From assembly GCA_020343555.1 (NCBI GenBank), contig CP070800.1, positions 102,139 through 109,496 on the forward strand: a stretch of 7,358 nt of DNA, given 5' to 3'. This DNA is from Dehalococcoidales bacterium. Lineage in GTDB: Bacteria; Chloroflexota; Dehalococcoidia; Dehalococcoidales; UBA2162. Shown piece after piece: positions 6,132 through 7,358 of the stretch. Within the stretch, counting starts at the first letter, position 1, and each line of letters opens with the position of its first letter. A program made the translations under genes and the position numbers. A model generated the notes under the pieces. The model was not told the DNA's origin. It saw only the letters and a list, made by a program, of their open reading frames with translations, and made no database searches.

Positions 6132-7299
6132 GAAGAGTACCTCCAACGATGGATGGAATAGGCGAGCATTCCTGAAAGCCAGTGCCGGAGCTGTCTGTGC
6201 ACTGTGGCTGGCTGGTATTCTCGGTTGTACCCGTGAACAGAATTCAGTAGGAACGTCACCTCTTCAAACCGCACAAAAAGGTTTTGTCAGATCAGCACCA
6301 TCTCCATGGTTCAGCAAACTCGATAACACGAAGGTGCGTTGTGAACTCTGCCCAAAACGATGTGAATTGGAGGAGGGCGAAAGAGCACCATGCCGTGTAC
6401 GTACAAACCGAGATGGAGTAATGTATACTCTGGCATATGACAATCCCACCTTAATTCTGGAAGATCCTGTTGAGCGTGTACCCTTTTACCATGTAATACC
6501 TGGTACACGTACTTTATCGGTTGCTACAGCAGGATGTAACCTTCAATGTAAATTTTGTGAAGCCTGGGATATGACACAGGTCACCCCGGAAGAAGTGCAT
6601 GCCCATGATATGCCGCCGGAAACAGTAGTGGCACATGCAGTGAAGGCAAATGTACAATCAATTAGCTATGCCTATGGAGAACCGGTCATCTTCTATGAAT
6701 ATATGGCGGTTATCGCTGCTCTGGCTAAAGAAGAAAGACTGTTGAATTTATTGCACACGGCCGGTTATATCCAGATAGAACCTCTAATTGAACTCACCGG
6801 AAAACTAGACGCGGTCAATGTCGATTTGAAAAGTTTCGATCCGACATTTTATAAAGAGGTAGTTGGAGGAGAACTGGATCCCGTACTGAGGACTCTTAAA
6901 ATACTTAGGGACGCTGGCGTCCACATCGAGATTACCAATATTATCATTCCCACACTGAACGATGACATGAAAAAAATAACTCAAATGTGTGAATGGATAG
7001 TAAATGAACTGGGATCAAACGTTCCGATTCATTTTGTACGCTTTTATCCGTTGTACAAGCTTTCTGATCTGCCGCGCACTCCTGTATCTACTCTTGATAA
7101 AGCCCGGAATATTGCGTTAGATGAAGGTCTAAAATTCGTGTACATATCCAGGATCACCGGTCATGAAGGAGAAAATACCTTTTGTCCCGGTTGCGGGAAG
7201 ATATTAGTAAAACGGGTGGGCTTCGTGATTGATGAGATTAACCTGGAAAATGGCAAATGCAAATATTGCGGTACTGATATTCCCGGTATATGGGCTTGA
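6124..7299 (+). CDS. AmrS-like radical SAM protein with Tat signal, possible lipoprotein
   Basis: A 391-residue relative of AmrS, the radical SAM member of the AmmeMemoRadiSam group, whose reaction is not settled. The N-terminus has NRRAFLK (12-18), a twin-arginine motif, then a hydrophobic stretch (about 19-34) ending ILGC; Cys35 could be lipid-modified, though Leu at -2 is unusual. Then come a four-cysteine motif (Cys73, 76, 80, 90, in CELCPKRC), the radical SAM signature CNLQCKFC (Cys138, 142, 145; CX3CX2C) for a 4Fe-4S cluster, DAVNVDLKSFDP (229-240), and a C-terminal four-cysteine site (CPGC 354-357, CKYC 379-382) with the family ending IPGIW. AmrS proteins usually read TYTEPT and TNGY where this one has AYGEPV (183-188) and TAGY. 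Tat exports folded, cofactor-loaded proteins, which fits an Fe-S enzyme acting outside the membrane, next to the membrane SpeE-like protein encoded upstream. A source of SAM and electrons there is unknown. Confidence 0.92.
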   Translation: MLEKSTSNDGWNRRAFLKASAGAVCALWLAGILGCTREQNSVGTSPLQTAQKGFVRSAPSPWFSKLDNTKVRCELCPKRCELEEGERAPCRVRTNRDGVMYTLAYDNPTLILEDPVERVPFYHVIPGTRTLSVATAGCNLQCKFCEAWDMTQVTPEEVHAHDMPPETVVAHAVKANVQSISYAYGEPVIFYEYMAVIAALAKEERLLNLLHTAGYIQIEPLIELTGKLDAVNVDLKSFDPTFYKEVVGGELDPVLRTLKILRDAGVHIEITNIIIPTLNDDMKKITQMCEWIVNELGSNVPIHFVRFYPLYKLSDLPRTPVSTLDKARNIALDEGLKFVYISRITGHEGENTFCPGCGKILVKRVGFVIDEINLENGKCKYCGTDIPGIWA

Positions 7300-7358
7300 T
7301 TCAGCGTATTCTTGCGCGGTATATGTCAAGATTAGTCATTGATCTCTCATCAAGGTTA
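7300..7358. other. Right-edge stretch without a recognised gene
   Basis: The 59 bp after the radical SAM stop show no start codon with a ribosome-binding site and no stem-loop with a T-run. Whether the operon continues to the right (for example with MEMO- or AMMECR1-type genes, which often accompany AmrS) cannot be seen. Confidence 0.6.

Noticed and set aside
7284..7325. CGGTATATG repeated at 7284-7292 and 7317-7325
   Set aside because: Only 9 bp; the first copy encodes the conserved family ending of the radical SAM protein, so coincidence is likely.
1..7358. CRISPR array, insertion sequence or integrase gene
   Set aside because: No regularly spaced repeats, transposase motifs or tyrosine/serine recombinase motifs are visible on either strand.

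Overview
The window (7,358 bp, moderate GC, Shine-Dalgarno-led genes throughout) looks like chromosomal DNA of a bacterium, probably an anaerobe. The mix of a flavodoxin-like protein, an Eis-type acetyltransferase, a membrane-fused spermidine-synthase homologue and an AmrS-type radical SAM protein would fit Chloroflexota (Dehalococcoidia-like), but that taxonomic guess is weak and rests on general resemblance only.

Left part (1-3348): two genes run leftward. One is a flavodoxin-like protein cut by the window edge; the other is a HAD-superfamily hydrolase (200-877). From a 109-bp divergent region holding two inverted repeats, two genes run rightward with a 37-bp gap: a membrane-anchored S41 carboxyl-terminal processing peptidase (987-2126) and an Eis-family GNAT acetyltransferase (2164-3348).

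Middle (3349-3692): a 344-bp AT-rich gap without a convincing gene. It begins with what reads as the 3' end of a tRNA (T arm plus 3' acceptor strand) with no tRNA body before it, a possible trace of integration or rearrangement. It also holds a hairpin-forming repeat, a TATAAT box and the leader of the next operon.

Right part (3693-7299): two genes overlapping by 8 bp, surely co-translated. The first is an 812-residue polytopic membrane protein with a spermidine-synthase-like Rossmann domain between two membrane halves. The second is an AmrS-like radical SAM protein carrying a twin-arginine signal and a possible lipobox. Counting membrane segments with the positive-inside rule puts the first protein's SAM-binding-type domain outside the cytoplasmic membrane, the same side to which the Tat signal would send the radical SAM protein. 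This pair is the most interesting content: a possible two-component system doing SAM-type chemistry outside the cytoplasm. Its substrate and reaction cannot be read from the sequence. The last 59 bp hold no recognisable gene.
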